This document shows, piece by piece, positions 1-9,614 of a stretch of DNA of 64,000 bases. How positions within the stretch are numbered: position 1 is the stretch's first letter; each line of letters opens with the position of its first letter. Source of the stretch: Solirubrobacterales bacterium (GTDB lineage: Bacteria > Actinomycetota > Thermoleophilia > Solirubrobacterales > 70-9); the NCBI GenBank assembly GCA_009691195.1, contig SHVA01000007.1:16480-80479 (forward strand), written 5' to 3'. The position numbers and the translations under genes are program-made. The notes under the pieces were generated by a model, which saw only the letters and a list, made by a program, of their open reading frames with translations, did not search any database and had not been told where the DNA came from.

Positions 1-707
1 ATCGTGGTCGGGTCATACATGTAGGTCTCGGCGAGGCGGGCCACCGGGGCCGGCATCGTGGCCGAGAAGAGGGCGGTCTGGCGGCCGCTGGGGCAGGTCC
101 GAAGGATCTTCTCGACATCCTCTATGAAGCCGAGGTCGAGCATCTCGTCGGCCTCGTCGAGGACGACGTAGCGCGCCGAGGTCAGGACCAGGGACTGGCG
201 CGACATCAGGTCCATCATCCGGCCGACCGTCGCCACCACGACCTGGGCGCCGTGGCGCAGCCGCGCCTGCTGCTCGCGGATCGGGGCGCCGCCGAATACG
301 GCGACGATCTCGACCCCCTCGAGGTGCTCGGCGTAGGAGCGCAGCGCCTGGGTCACCTGGATGCAGAGCTCGCGGGTCGGCGTCAGCACGAAGGCCTGCG
401 TCTCCTCGTTGTCGGGATCGACGTAGTCGAGCATCGGCAGGCCAAACGCCGCGGTCTTGCCGCTGCCCGTCTGCGCCTGGCCGATCACGTCGTGACCGCC
501 GAGCAGCTCGGGGATGGCCTGGGCCTGGATCGGCGTCGGCTCCTCGTAGCCGAGCTCGCCCAGGGTCCTCACGAGCGGCTCGGAGAGGCCGAGCGAGGCG
601 AAGTCGGTGGGCGCGGGCCCGGCCTCGGTGGCCTCAGGCTCGGAGTCAGCGAGCTCGGGCTCGGCGTCGGTGGCCTCCGGCTCGGTGGCCTGTGCGTCAG
701 TTGTCAC
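1..707 (-). CDS. DEAD-box ATP-dependent RNA helicase, N-terminal part (runs off the window)
   Basis: ATP-driven RNA unwinding enzyme, probably for ribosome assembly or RNA turnover. Translating the reverse strand from GTG at 707 gives about 235 residues before the window edge. An acidic, Glu/Ala/Pro-rich leader of about 35 residues is followed by a Q motif (YEEPTPIQAQAIP), Walker A AQTGSGKT, PTRELCIQ (motif Ia), DEAD and SAT motifs. The usual TPGR motif reads TVGR here. The C-terminal RecA-like domain lies outside the window, so the subfamily (RhlE, CshA, DeaD) cannot be fixed. No clear Shine-Dalgarno precedes the GTG. The gene downstream of its start (quinone oxidoreductase) is on the same strand, 26 bp away. 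Confidence 0.9.
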   Translation of the reverse strand, partial: MTTDAQATEPEATDAEPELADSEPEATEAGPAPTDFASLGLSEPLVRTLGELGYEEPTPIQAQAIPELLGGHDVIGQAQTGSGKTAAFGLPMLDYVDPDNEETQAFVLTPTRELCIQVTQALRSYAEHLEGVEIVAVFGGAPIREQQARLRHGAQVVVATVGRMMDLMSRQSLVLTSARYVVLDEADEMLDLGFIEDVEKILRTCPSGRQTALFSATMPAPVARLAETYMYDPTT

Positions 708-733
708 GAGGAGAGCGTAGCCGTCGCCGGGCG

Positions 734-1681
734 CTACGCGGACGGGTCGAGAAGGAGCTTGCCGGTGCTGCGGCGCTCGATCAGCTCTTCGTGCGCCTTG
801 GGCGCGTCGGAGAGCGGGTAGACGCCGCCGATCACGACCTCGAGCTCGCCCGAAGCCACGGCGCCGAGCAGCTCACCGATCGCCTGGGTGGCCAAGTCCC
901 TGCGGGTGGCGATCAGATGGACGAGCCAGAAGCCGACCACCGCGGTCGAGTGCTGGAGCAGCCCGTTGGTCGCGACCTCGCCGGGAGTGCGCGACGCGTT
1001 CCCGAAGACGACGATGCGCCCGAACGGCGCCAGCGAGCGCAACTCGTCCTCGAAGCCGTCGCCGCTCATGTGCAGGACCACGTCCACGGGCTTGCCGTCG
1101 TTCGCTGCCAGCAGATCCTGCTTGAGGTCCTGACTGCGGGAGTCGACGGTCGCGTCGGCGCCGAGGCGCTCGACGAGGGCTCGCTTGTCCTCGGTGGAGG
1201 CGAGCCCGATCACCCTGGCGCCCGCACGCTTGGCGAGCTGGACGGAGAGGGTGCCGGTGCCGCCGGCCGCCGCCTCAACGACCACGGTCTCCCCCTTCTC
1301 GACCTTGGCACAGAGCTTGACCAGCGCCCACGCGGTCAGTCCCTGAAGCACCAGCCCCGCTGCCTGGTCGTCCGAGACGCCCTCTGGGACCGGCGCGAGC
1401 CAGGCCTCGGGGACGGCCACCTTCTGGGCGTAGCCGCCGCCGCCGAGCAGCGCCGCGACGCGGGTGCCGTCAGGGGTCGTGCCGCTGATCTCGCCGCCGG
1501 GGATCATCGGCAGCGATTGCTCGGCGAGGTAGTCGTTGCGGGTCGCGTGCGTATCGGCGAAGTTGACGCCACAGCGGGCAACGTCGACCACGACCATCCC
1601 GTCAGCGGCCTCCGGGTCGGGCAGATCGCCATGCTTCATGACCTCGGGCCCGCCGAACTCCTCGATCTGGATAGCTTTCAC
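734..1681 (-). CDS. Zinc-free quinone oxidoreductase (MDR superfamily)
   Basis: NADPH-dependent quinone or enone reductase of the medium-chain dehydrogenase/reductase superfamily, 315 aa and probably cytosolic. The N-terminal GroES-like half contains a CGVNFADTHATRNDY stretch typical of QOR-type enzymes, and there is no structural-zinc four-cysteine lobe. The cofactor fold starts near residue 135 with AAAGGTGTLSVQLAKRAGA, the NADPH-binding glycine motif. The start is GTG at 1681. The gene is divergent from the PfkB kinase, with only 12 bp between the two starts, so their promoters must overlap each other's 5' ends. The exact substrate cannot be read from sequence. Confidence 0.85.
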   Translation of the reverse strand: MKAIQIEEFGGPEVMKHGDLPDPEAADGMVVVDVARCGVNFADTHATRNDYLAEQSLPMIPGGEISGTTPDGTRVAALLGGGGYAQKVAVPEAWLAPVPEGVSDDQAAGLVLQGLTAWALVKLCAKVEKGETVVVEAAAGGTGTLSVQLAKRAGARVIGLASTEDKRALVERLGADATVDSRSQDLKQDLLAANDGKPVDVVLHMSGDGFEDELRSLAPFGRIVVFGNASRTPGEVATNGLLQHSTAVVGFWLVHLIATRRDLATQAIGELLGAVASGELEVVIGGVYPLSDAPKAHEELIERRSTGKLLLDPSA

Positions 1682-1693
1682 GCTCGCAAGCGT

Positions 1694-2635
1694 ATGTCAC
1701 TGACGGTCGTCGGCTCAATCGCGTTTGATTCCGTGCGCACGCCATTCGGCGAGCGCGAGCGGATGCTGGGCGGCTCCGCCGTCCATTTCGCCCTGGCCGC
1801 GAGCTTCTTCACCGAGGTCAGGGTCGTCGGCCCCGTGGGCGACGACTTCACCGATGAGCACGTCGCGGTCCTCGCTGAGCGCGGGGTGATCACCGACGAC
1901 ATCGAGCGCGTTCCGGGCGGCGAGACCTTCTTCTGGAGGGGCCACTACGAGTACGACATGAACGTCGCCCACACCGACGAGACCGAGCTCAACGTCTTCG
2001 GCGGCTTCGAGCCGAAGCTCTCGGAGGAGTCGCGCTCGGCTGAGATGCTGTTCCTGGGGAACATCCAGCCCCAGCTCCAGCGCGAGGTGCGGGCGTCCTG
2101 CGACGGTCCCCGGTTCGCCGCGCTCGACTCGATGAACCTCTGGATCGAGAACGACCGCGAGGCGCTGATCGCCGCGATCGGCGAGGTCGACTGCGTGGTG
2201 CTCAACGACGCCGAGGTCCGGATGCTGACCGATCAGCCCAACCTCGCCCGCGCCGCCCGGCAGCTGATGGAGATGGGACCCCGGGTCGTGGTCGCCAAGC
2301 AGGGCGAGTACGGTGCCGCGCTCTTCACCGAGTCGGGCTTCTTCGCGATCCCCGGCTACCCGCTCGAGGACGTTCGTGATCCCACCGGCGCCGGCGACAG
2401 CTTCGCCGGCGGCTTCCTCGGCTACCTCGACGGCTGCGACCGGGCCGACGGCGCCGCCGTTGACGAGTCGGCGCTGCGCCAGGCGATGGCCTACGGCTCG
2501 GCCCTGGCCTCCTTCAACGTCGAGGACTTCGGCACCGACCGGGTCCGCCGCCTGACCCCGGACGAAATCGAGGAGCGGCTCCAGGACTTCCGGCGGATGA
2601 CCCAGTTCGACGTCGCGCCGGCCGAAGCCAAGTAG
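1694..2635 (+). CDS. PfkB-family carbohydrate/nucleoside kinase
   Basis: ATP-dependent kinase of the ribokinase/PfkB family, 313 aa, phosphorylating a small sugar or nucleoside. The N-terminal signature GGSAVHFALAASFF and the C-terminal signature DPTGAGDSFAGGF (anion hole and catalytic Asp) are both intact. The family often starts with a short VVGSIAFD-type strand, which matches the ATG at 1694. The reading frame stays open far upstream, but that part is the antisense of the quinone oxidoreductase and should not be included. The C-terminus is lysine- and acid-rich (EEIEERLQDFRRM). The stop is followed immediately by the convergent antiporter pseudogene. Substrate is unknown. Confidence 0.88.
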   Translation: MSLTVVGSIAFDSVRTPFGERERMLGGSAVHFALAASFFTEVRVVGPVGDDFTDEHVAVLAERGVITDDIERVPGGETFFWRGHYEYDMNVAHTDETELNVFGGFEPKLSEESRSAEMLFLGNIQPQLQREVRASCDGPRFAALDSMNLWIENDREALIAAIGEVDCVVLNDAEVRMLTDQPNLARAARQLMEMGPRVVVAKQGEYGAALFTESGFFAIPGYPLEDVRDPTGAGDSFAGGFLGYLDGCDRADGAAVDESALRQAMAYGSALASFNVEDFGTDRVRRLTPDEIEERLQDFRRMTQFDVAPAEAK

Positions 2636-4241
2636 CTAGACCTTCATCCTCGCCTCGTCGAGGTCGAGGTCGCGCTCGATCCGCCGCAGCACGTCCTGCT
2701 TGGCGCGGCCCTCGTTTCTCAGCTCCACCAGCGCCTTGCGCTCGGCGGCGATCAGCTTCTGGCGCAGGGCCCGGTGGACACGGACCGGGTCCTCGATCGC
2801 CGGCCCGCCATCGCCGTCCTTCGAGAGGGCGGACATGCAGCGCGCGAACCGCGCCCTGTAGATCTCCCGCAGCCGCTCCAGCACGTCCTCGGGCAGCCCC
2901 TCCCGCTCGGCCTCGATCTCCTCGAGGCGGTCGAGCGCCGCCTGCGCCGTCGCGAGTCGGGCGATCGCTTCGTCGGGCGCCCACGGGCGCGTGTGCGCCA
3001 ACCCGAGCCGGCGCAAACCCGAGCCGGCGCACCATCCAGGGCAGGGTCAGGCCCTGCAGGACCAGGGTCACGAGGATCACAGCGACGGTCAGGTAGATGA
3101 TCAGGTCGCGTGAGCCGAACCGCTCGCCCGAGTCCAGCGTCAGCGGGAGCGCCAGTGCCGCGGCGAGCGAGACCGCGCCCCGCATCCCGGTCCAGCCGAT
3201 CAGCAGCCGCTCGCGCCAATCGTCGCCGGTGTTCGCCGCGCCCAGGGCGGGCAGCAGCCGCTCCAGCCAAGCGGGGATGAACTGCCAGGCCACCCTGACC
3301 GCGATCACGACGCCCGAGACCAGCGCCCCGTAGGCGACGATCTCAACCGCTGAGAACTCCTCACCGATGTTCTGCAGCACCTCGGGAAACTGGAGGCCGA
3401 GCAGGATGAACAGGATCGCGTTGAGGGCGAAGACGAGGACCCGCCAGAAGGCCTGTGCGTTGAGGCGAATCTCGGCGGAGAAGGCGGTGTGGGAATGCCA
3501 GCCGAGGTAGAGGCCGGCGGTGACGACGGCGAGTACTCCCGAGGCCTCGACCTCCTCGGCGACGGCGAAGCTGACGTAGGCCATCAGCACCGAGATCAGG
3601 ATCGCGAGCGGGGCGTCGTCGAGGCGCTGGAAGGCCTTGACGGCGGCCCAGGCGATGGCCAGTCCGATCGCGATTCCCCCGGCGATGCTGACGACCAGAT
3701 CCACTGCCGCGTCGCCGGCTGCGAAGCTCCCGGTCACGACCGCCACCAGCGCCACCCGGTAGGCGACCAGTGCGGTGGCGTCGTTGACCATGCTCTCGCC
3801 CTCGACCAGAAGGGAGACGCGGTCCGAGACGCCGACGCGGTCGAAGACGGCAATCGCGGCCGCCGGGTCGGTCGGTGCGACGATCGCGCCGAGCACCAAC
3901 GCCTCCGGCCAGTTGAGCCCAGGGACCACCGCGTGGGCGACCACGCCGACCGCACCCATCGTCGCCAGGGTGAGGCCGACGACCAGCCCGGTCAGCGGCA
4001 CCAGCTCGGCCTTCAGCTCCTGGGGGGAGGCGTAGTAGCCGGCCGACTGCAGCAGGGGCGGCAGGAAGACGAGCAGGATCACCTCGGGCTCCAGCTCGAT
4101 CTGCGGCCCACCGGGAAGGAAGCCGATCGCCAGCCCGCCGATCACGAGCACGATCGGGTAGGGGATCGAGACCACGTCCGCGAGGCGAACCAGCACCGCG
4201 GCCACCGCGACCAGCCCGATCAGGACCTCGATGTCGTTCAC
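2636..4241 (-). pseudogene. CPA1-type Na+/H+ antiporter, frameshifted by a 16-bp tandem duplication
   Basis: Monovalent cation/proton antiporter of the NhaP/CPA1 family. The N-terminal ~400 codons (4241 down to about 3032) encode a 12-helix-like membrane domain, including the conserved APTDPAAAIAVFDRVGV loop and a GMRGAVSLAAALALP segment. After WMVRRLG the frame is lost. The natural cytosolic tail (LAHTRPWAPDEAIARLATAQ onward, ending DEARMKV at 2636) continues in another frame. Removing one copy of the 16-bp repeat at 3000-3031 restores a single 529-aa protein of normal family length. As written, the gene makes either a read-through product with a wrong tail ending near 2514, or a truncated protein plus a 126-aa TTG-started fragment. 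It may be a real recent mutation or a sequence error. Confidence 0.85.
3000..3031. repeat. Perfect 16-bp tandem duplication inside the antiporter gene
   Basis: Two adjacent identical copies of AACCCGAGCCGGCGCA occupy 3000-3015 and 3016-3031. Sixteen is not a multiple of three, so the extra copy shifts the antiporter frame. With one copy the peptide reads smoothly across the join. Confidence 0.97.
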
Positions 4242-4281
4242 GGGCGCCCCACCCAGGCGAGTCTAGGATGAGTCGCCACCG

Positions 4282-4875
4282 ATGCCCGCGGCGCCCCTGA
4301 CACCACCCCTCTCCGCCGAGGACAACGTCGATGGCGCCGACGGCGCGGCCCTCGAGCTGGTCATGTTCGGCGACTTCGAGTGCCCCTACTGCGCTGCCGC
4401 CTACCCGATCGTGGCGCGAGTCCGCGACCGCCTGCGGGACCGCCTCCGCTACGGCTTCCGCCACTTCCCACTGCGCGACGTGCACCCGTTCGCGCAGGGA
4501 GCGGCCGAGGCCGCCGAGGCCGCCGCAGCCCAGGGAGCCTTCTGGCCCATGTACGACAGCCTCTACCAGGCGCGCGGCCGGCTGTCCCGAAGCGATCTCC
4601 TCGCCCAGGCGCGCGAGCTGGGCCTTGACGAGGACCGCTTCCGCGCAGAGCTCGACGACGACGCCCACGCCCAGCGCGTGCAGCGCGACGTGGACAGCGG
4701 TGACGCCAGCGGCGTCACCGAAACGCCGGGCTTCTTCACCAACGGGCGCCTGCACCCCGGGGCCTTCGACGCCGGCTCGTTGATCGAGGCGCTGGAGTCC
4801 GGGCCGGCCGGCCGGCTGAGCGGCCGGCCGGGGGGGGCTTCCCTCAGCGTGCGACAATTCCGGCTCCGGATTTGA
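4282..4875 (+). CDS. DsbA-family thioredoxin-fold oxidoreductase
   Basis: Thiol-disulfide oxidoreductase-like protein of 197 aa (Thioredoxin_4/DsbA fold). After strand ALELVMFGDFE comes the redox motif CPYC near residue 38, then a helical insertion, and the conserved cis-proline loop GVTETPGFFTNGRLHPG near residue 155. No signal peptide or membrane anchor is visible, so it may act in the cytoplasm, as 2-hydroxychromene- or FrnE-like relatives do. The last 25 residues (Gly/Arg/Ser rich) run through a strong inverted repeat and are unlike the family, so the functional end may be near residue 172. It lies divergently 40 bp from the antiporter start and just before citrate synthase. Confidence 0.85.
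   Translation: MPAAPLTPPLSAEDNVDGADGAALELVMFGDFECPYCAAAYPIVARVRDRLRDRLRYGFRHFPLRDVHPFAQGAAEAAEAAAAQGAFWPMYDSLYQARGRLSRSDLLAQARELGLDEDRFRAELDDDAHAQRVQRDVDSGDASGVTETPGFFTNGRLHPGAFDAGSLIEALESGPAGRLSGRPGGASLSVRQFRLRI
4804..4831 (+). terminator. Strong GC hairpin before citrate synthase
   Basis: Ten-base arms CCGGCCGGCC (4804-4813) and GGCCGGCCGG (4822-4831) with an 8-nt loop, followed by a G7 run. It lies in the 3' end of the DsbA-like frame and about 60 nt before the citrate synthase start. It could be an attenuator or terminator, but there is no U tract. Confidence 0.4.
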
Positions 4876-4892
4876 CGACGCGAGGAAAGATG

Positions 4893-6287
<1,395 letters not shown>

Positions 6288-6416
6288 CCGCTCGGCGGGC
6301 GGGTCCTGTCGACGTCTGGGCCGAACGGCCTACGATCGAGTCGGCGCTGCGCGGGGTCGTGCTCGGTCGACTCGCTCGTCACCACCCGCCCGAGGGGCGG
6401 CTAGGCTCACCCCGGT

Positions 6417-6761
6417 ATGGGAGGTTGGAGAGTCACCGTGCGGCATGGGTCGGGGGTCGAGAAGGAGAGACTCGGGACGCTGGCGGCCGCGATCGGTGAG
6501 GTTGAGCGGCAGGCACGGCGGATCTGGGGCGAGGGTGGGCTTCCTCCGGACTCCGGGTTTCGGGACTACGCGCCAGGGGAGCTGGTGCACGCGCGGATCG
6601 AGGTTTCGGGCCCGGGGGTGGTGCGAAAGCGCGAGGGCGGAGTCGACGTGATGGGAGACGGCGGGCTGGTCCCGTATGCCGGCCTGATCAAGAAGCAGCC
6701 GCTGCGGCCCGAGGACGGCGAGAGCCCGTTCGATGCCCTTCGCCGGGCGCTGGAGGGCTGA
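6417..6761 (+). CDS. Small uncharacterised protein
   Basis: A 114-aa soluble protein that I do not recognise. It has a basic N-terminus (MGGWRVTVRHG), a helical stretch (LAAAIGEVERQARRIWGEG), and a strand-rich middle ending in LVPYAGLIKKQ. No signal peptide, membrane segment or metal motif is seen. A TAGGCT -10-like hexamer at 6402-6407 lies only 9 nt before the ATG, suggesting a leaderless message. The next small gene starts 4 nt after its stop with an RBS inside its 3' end, so the two are probably co-transcribed and coupled. Confidence 0.7.
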   Translation: MGGWRVTVRHGSGVEKERLGTLAAAIGEVERQARRIWGEGGLPPDSGFRDYAPGELVHARIEVSGPGVVRKREGGVDVMGDGGLVPYAGLIKKQPLRPEDGESPFDALRRALEG

Positions 6762-6764
6762 CTT

Positions 6765-7058
6765 TTGGCCGGCAGCGAAGAGGTGGGACGGAGGGTGCGA
6801 CTGCCCCGCGGCGCGGAGCGGCCGATCAGGGTCTTCATCAACGGCGTCGAGCAGCGCGACGGTGAGGGCTACTCAATCCACGGCGCCGAGATCGTCTTCT
6901 CAAGGCCCATCATCAAGGAGAGGGTGAGCCGGGCTCGTTGGATCGTGATGCTGATCGGGCTCTTCGGCAGCTACGAGCCCAACGAGACGATCGACATCCA
7001 CTATCGCCACGGGGGAGAGACCCGCGTGCTCGAGGACGCGCCGGTCCTCCCCGACTGA
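6765..7058 (+). CDS. Small uncharacterised protein with one possible membrane segment
   Basis: A 97-aa protein with a TTG start at 6765, supported by GGAGGG at about 6752-6757. The first half (IRVFINGVEQRDGEGYSIHG) resembles the 'xNGVxQxxGxDYxxxG' strand pattern seen in some phage and surface proteins, but this is only a motif-level likeness. A short hydrophobic run (WIVMLIGLFGSY) near residue 60 may be a membrane-proximal helix. It probably forms a unit with the preceding 114-aa gene. Function is unknown. Confidence 0.65.
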   Translation: MAGSEEVGRRVRLPRGAERPIRVFINGVEQRDGEGYSIHGAEIVFSRPIIKERVSRARWIVMLIGLFGSYEPNETIDIHYRHGGETRVLEDAPVLPD

Positions 7059-7105
7059 CGCTTCGGGACTGGGCAAGACGGGCACCGCGCGCCACCCTGC
7101 CGGTG

Positions 7106-7321
7106 ATGGCGGAAGGCACCAGGGATCTCGCCCAGGACGCCCAGGTGGACCCGGGCGACGCGGCCCCCATCGGGCTCGTGCTTCAGGGCAAGGGCCAGCG
7201 GTCGTCGAGCATCGCCGAGGTCGTCCACGTGCCTCCAGTGGTGAGCGAGTGCGTCACCGTCCGCTTCCCGGTCACGGTTCCCGCGGAGGTCCAGAAGGAG
7301 ATCCTGAACTGGGACCTCTAG
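7106..7321 (+). CDS. Possible small acidic protein
   Basis: A 71-aa frame from ATG 7106 (MAEGTRDLAQDAQVDPGD...), ending in a strand-rich tail (VTVRFPVTVPAEVQKEILNWDL). The composition is protein-like and it follows two co-oriented small genes by 47 bp, but there is no clear RBS or recognised domain. It could be the third gene of the small operon or a chance frame. Confidence 0.4.
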   Translation: MAEGTRDLAQDAQVDPGDAAPIGLVLQGKGQRSSSIAEVVHVPPVVSECVTVRFPVTVPAEVQKEILNWDL

Positions 7322-7353
7322 CCGCCTGGCCTGACGTCGCCCCTGAGCGGGCG

Positions 7354-8373
7354 CTAGGCCGTGGCCGGCTCGAGCGAGCCGAGGCCGGCGATGTCCGCGA
7401 CCCGGTTGCGGTGCCGGCGCGGTGTCCCGTAGAGCCCCGAGGAGACGCGGGCGCGCTTGAGGAAGAACTGGAGGTCGTGCTCCCAGGTAAAGGCGATCCC
7501 GCCATGGACCTGGAGCGAGGCGGCGGCGACGTCCCAGGCGGCCTCGGAAGCCCGGGCCTTCGCCATCGAGGCGGCGAGCGGCAGCGACTCGGGCTGGGCG
7601 TCGGCGCACCAGGCCGCGTAGTAGGTCAACGAGCGCGCCTCCTCGACGTCGTAGAGCATCTTCGCGCAGGCGTGCGAGACGCCCTGGTAGGCGCCGATCG
7701 GGCGGCCGAACTGCTCGCGGTCGCGCGCGTATTCGACGGCCATCTCCATTGCGCGCTGCGCCAGCCCGGTGAGCTCGCCGGCGAAGGCGATGGTGATGGC
7801 GGCGAGCGCCCAGTCGATCTCGCCAGGGATCTCCTGGCCGCCCTCCCCGCTCAGCTGCGAGTAGCGGCGAGTGCGGTCGATCAGGTCGAGCCCTGAGATC
7901 TCCACCTCGGACGGCTCGGCGAGTCGCGGCCCCTCGCCACGGTCGAAGGCCAGCACAGCGGCACCGTCGGCGTCGATCATCACCGAGTCGTCCTCGGGAG
8001 CGGTTGCTGGGATGCCCGCCGTAACCTGACCCGAGCTCAGCTCCGGCAGCCAGCGCTCACGCTGCTCGTCGCTGCCCGCGCTCGCGATCACCAGCCCGGC
8101 GGCGGCGCTCGAGAACAGCGGCAGCGGGGCACAGGCGTAGCCGACCTCTTCGCAGAGGAGCATCAGCTCGACGATCCCGAGGCCCTGGCCGCCGTGCTCC
8201 TCTGGGACGGCGATCCCGGCCCAGCCGAGCCCGCCGATCTCCTTCCAGATCGCGTCGTCATAGCTGCCCGACTCGGCCAGCTCGCGCACCTTGTCGAGTT
8301 TGAAGCGGGACGCGAGCAGCTCGCGGGCGGTGTCCTTGATCGCCCGCTGCTCGTCGTTGAGGTCGAAGTTCAT
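7354..8373 (-). CDS. Acyl-CoA dehydrogenase, short subunit of a pair
   Basis: A flavin-dependent acyl-CoA dehydrogenase-like protein of 339 aa, shorter than the usual ~380. N-terminal helical domain (FDLNDEQRAIKDTARELLASRF), a reduced middle beta-domain, and C-terminal FAD-binding helices with DREQFGRPIGAYQGVSHACAKM. The terminal part has LQVHGGIAFTWEHDLQFFLKRA in place of the classic IYEGTSEIQ region. Such short members typically pair with a full-length partner as alpha2beta2 enzymes (FadE26/27- and FadE28/29-like in mycobacteria). The partner gene ends 4 bp upstream on the same strand. By analogy the substrate could be a bulky or branched acyl-CoA, but nothing here shows which. Confidence 0.85.
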   Translation of the reverse strand: MNFDLNDEQRAIKDTARELLASRFKLDKVRELAESGSYDDAIWKEIGGLGWAGIAVPEEHGGQGLGIVELMLLCEEVGYACAPLPLFSSAAAGLVIASAGSDEQRERWLPELSSGQVTAGIPATAPEDDSVMIDADGAAVLAFDRGEGPRLAEPSEVEISGLDLIDRTRRYSQLSGEGGQEIPGEIDWALAAITIAFAGELTGLAQRAMEMAVEYARDREQFGRPIGAYQGVSHACAKMLYDVEEARSLTYYAAWCADAQPESLPLAASMAKARASEAAWDVAAASLQVHGGIAFTWEHDLQFFLKRARVSSGLYGTPRRHRNRVADIAGLGSLEPATA

Positions 8374-8377
8374 CAGC

Positions 8378-9517
8378 TCATCTCAATTTCGGTAGGCCGA
8401 GGACACGTTCTGCCACGATGTTCTTCAGGACCTCGGTGGTGCCGCCCTCGATCGAGTTGGCCCGGGAGCGCAGAAAGCGGTAGGTCCACTCCTCGCCATC
8501 GACGGCGGCCGCCGGACCGAGCACGTCCATGGCCAGCTCGCCCAGCTCCTGGTTGACGCTCGCCCACTCCCACTTGCCGAGCGAGCCCTCGGGGCCTGGG
8601 ATCCCCGCCTTCATCGTCCGGGTCAAGGTCCGCATGCCGCCCAGCCGCAGCGCCTCCACGCCCATCTTGAGCCTGGCGACTCGGTCACGGACCATCGGGT
8701 CTTCGGCCAGCCCGCGCTCGCGGATGAGGGCGATCAGATCATCGAGCGAGTTGCTGACGCTGATCGCCGCCGCAGCCCCGAGGCCGGCGCGCTCGAACAT
8801 CAGGGTGGTGATCGCGACCTGCCAGCCGCCGCCGACCTCGCCGACGACGTTCTCGTCGGGCACGTAGGCATCCTCGAAGAAGATCTCGTTGAACTCGGCC
8901 TCGCCGGTGATCTGGCGAAGCGGGCGGACCTCGACGCCGTCGGCCTCCATATCGAAGATGAAGTAGGTGATGCCCCGATGCTTGGGAGATTCGGGGTCGG
9001 TGCGGGCGAGCAGCATGCACCACTTCGCCTCGTGGGCGTAGGTGGTCCAGACCTTCTGGCCCGTGATCCTCCAGCCCCCGTTCGACTTGACCGCCCTGGT
9101 CTTCAGCGAGGCGAGGTCGGAGCCCGAATCGGGCTCCGAGAAGCCCTGGCACCAGATCTCCTCGCCGGAGAGGATCGGCTCGAGGTAGCGCTCCTTCTGC
9201 TCGGTGTCGCCGTGGGCGATCACGACCGGGCCGCCCATGACCAGGCCGAGCACGTTGGCGGGCATCGGCGCCCTGGAGAGTGCCAGCTCCTGGTTGAAGA
9301 TCGACTGCTCGATCATGCTGGCGCCGCGGCCGCCGTACTCCTCGGGCCAGGAGAGGCCTGCAAAGCCGGCCTCGTGCATCGTCTTCTGCCAGCCGCGGCG
9401 GAACTCGAACTCGGCGTCGTCGCCGGCAACCGGCGCGGCGCCGGGGTTGTTCTGTTCGAGCCAGCCCCGGATCTCGTCCCGGAAAGCCTGCTCGGAAGTC
9501 GTCAGGGTCAGATCCAC
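8378..9517 (-). CDS. Acyl-CoA dehydrogenase, long subunit of a pair
   Basis: Full-length acyl-CoA dehydrogenase, 379 aa. Middle-domain motif WCQGFSEPDSGSDLASLKTRAV binds FAD and substrate. The C-terminal signature SIEGGTTEVLKNIVAERVLGLP is that of the FadE26/28-like subgroup. The frame is open to 9640, but the protein most plausibly begins at GTG 9517 (VDLTLTTSEQAFRDEIRGWL), since the preceding 41 codons are low-complexity and family members begin at this helix. No clear RBS precedes it. It forms a two-gene operon with the short acyl-CoA dehydrogenase, probably encoding a heterotetramer. Confidence 0.88.
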   Translation of the reverse strand: MDLTLTTSEQAFRDEIRGWLEQNNPGAAPVAGDDAEFEFRRGWQKTMHEAGFAGLSWPEEYGGRGASMIEQSIFNQELALSRAPMPANVLGLVMGGPVVIAHGDTEQKERYLEPILSGEEIWCQGFSEPDSGSDLASLKTRAVKSNGGWRITGQKVWTTYAHEAKWCMLLARTDPESPKHRGITYFIFDMEADGVEVRPLRQITGEAEFNEIFFEDAYVPDENVVGEVGGGWQVAITTLMFERAGLGAAAAISVSNSLDDLIALIRERGLAEDPMVRDRVARLKMGVEALRLGGMRTLTRTMKAGIPGPEGSLGKWEWASVNQELGELAMDVLGPAAAVDGEEWTYRFLRSRANSIEGGTTEVLKNIVAERVLGLPKLR

Positions 9518-9614
9518 AGTCGCGCAGCCTAGCGATCCTGGCCAGCCGGCCAGCGCCGGCGGGGTGGAGAGCGATCCGGTGGCGAGGCGGCGAAACCGGT
9601 TAGATACCGGCGGC

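Noticed and set aside
692..1693. N-terminal 334-codon extension of the PfkB kinase frame
   Set aside because: It is antisense to the quinone oxidoreductase; the kinase fold begins at ATG 1694.
2514..2635. Extension of the antiporter frame past 2636 to 2514
   Set aside because: This tail exists only because of the 16-bp duplication; its Arg/Gly/Ala-rich sequence is unlike any antiporter C-terminus, and the real tail ends at 2636.
3489..4271. 260-codon frame antisense to the antiporter
   Set aside because: Asp/Arg/His-rich shadow; the antiporter strand has clear membrane helices and family motifs.
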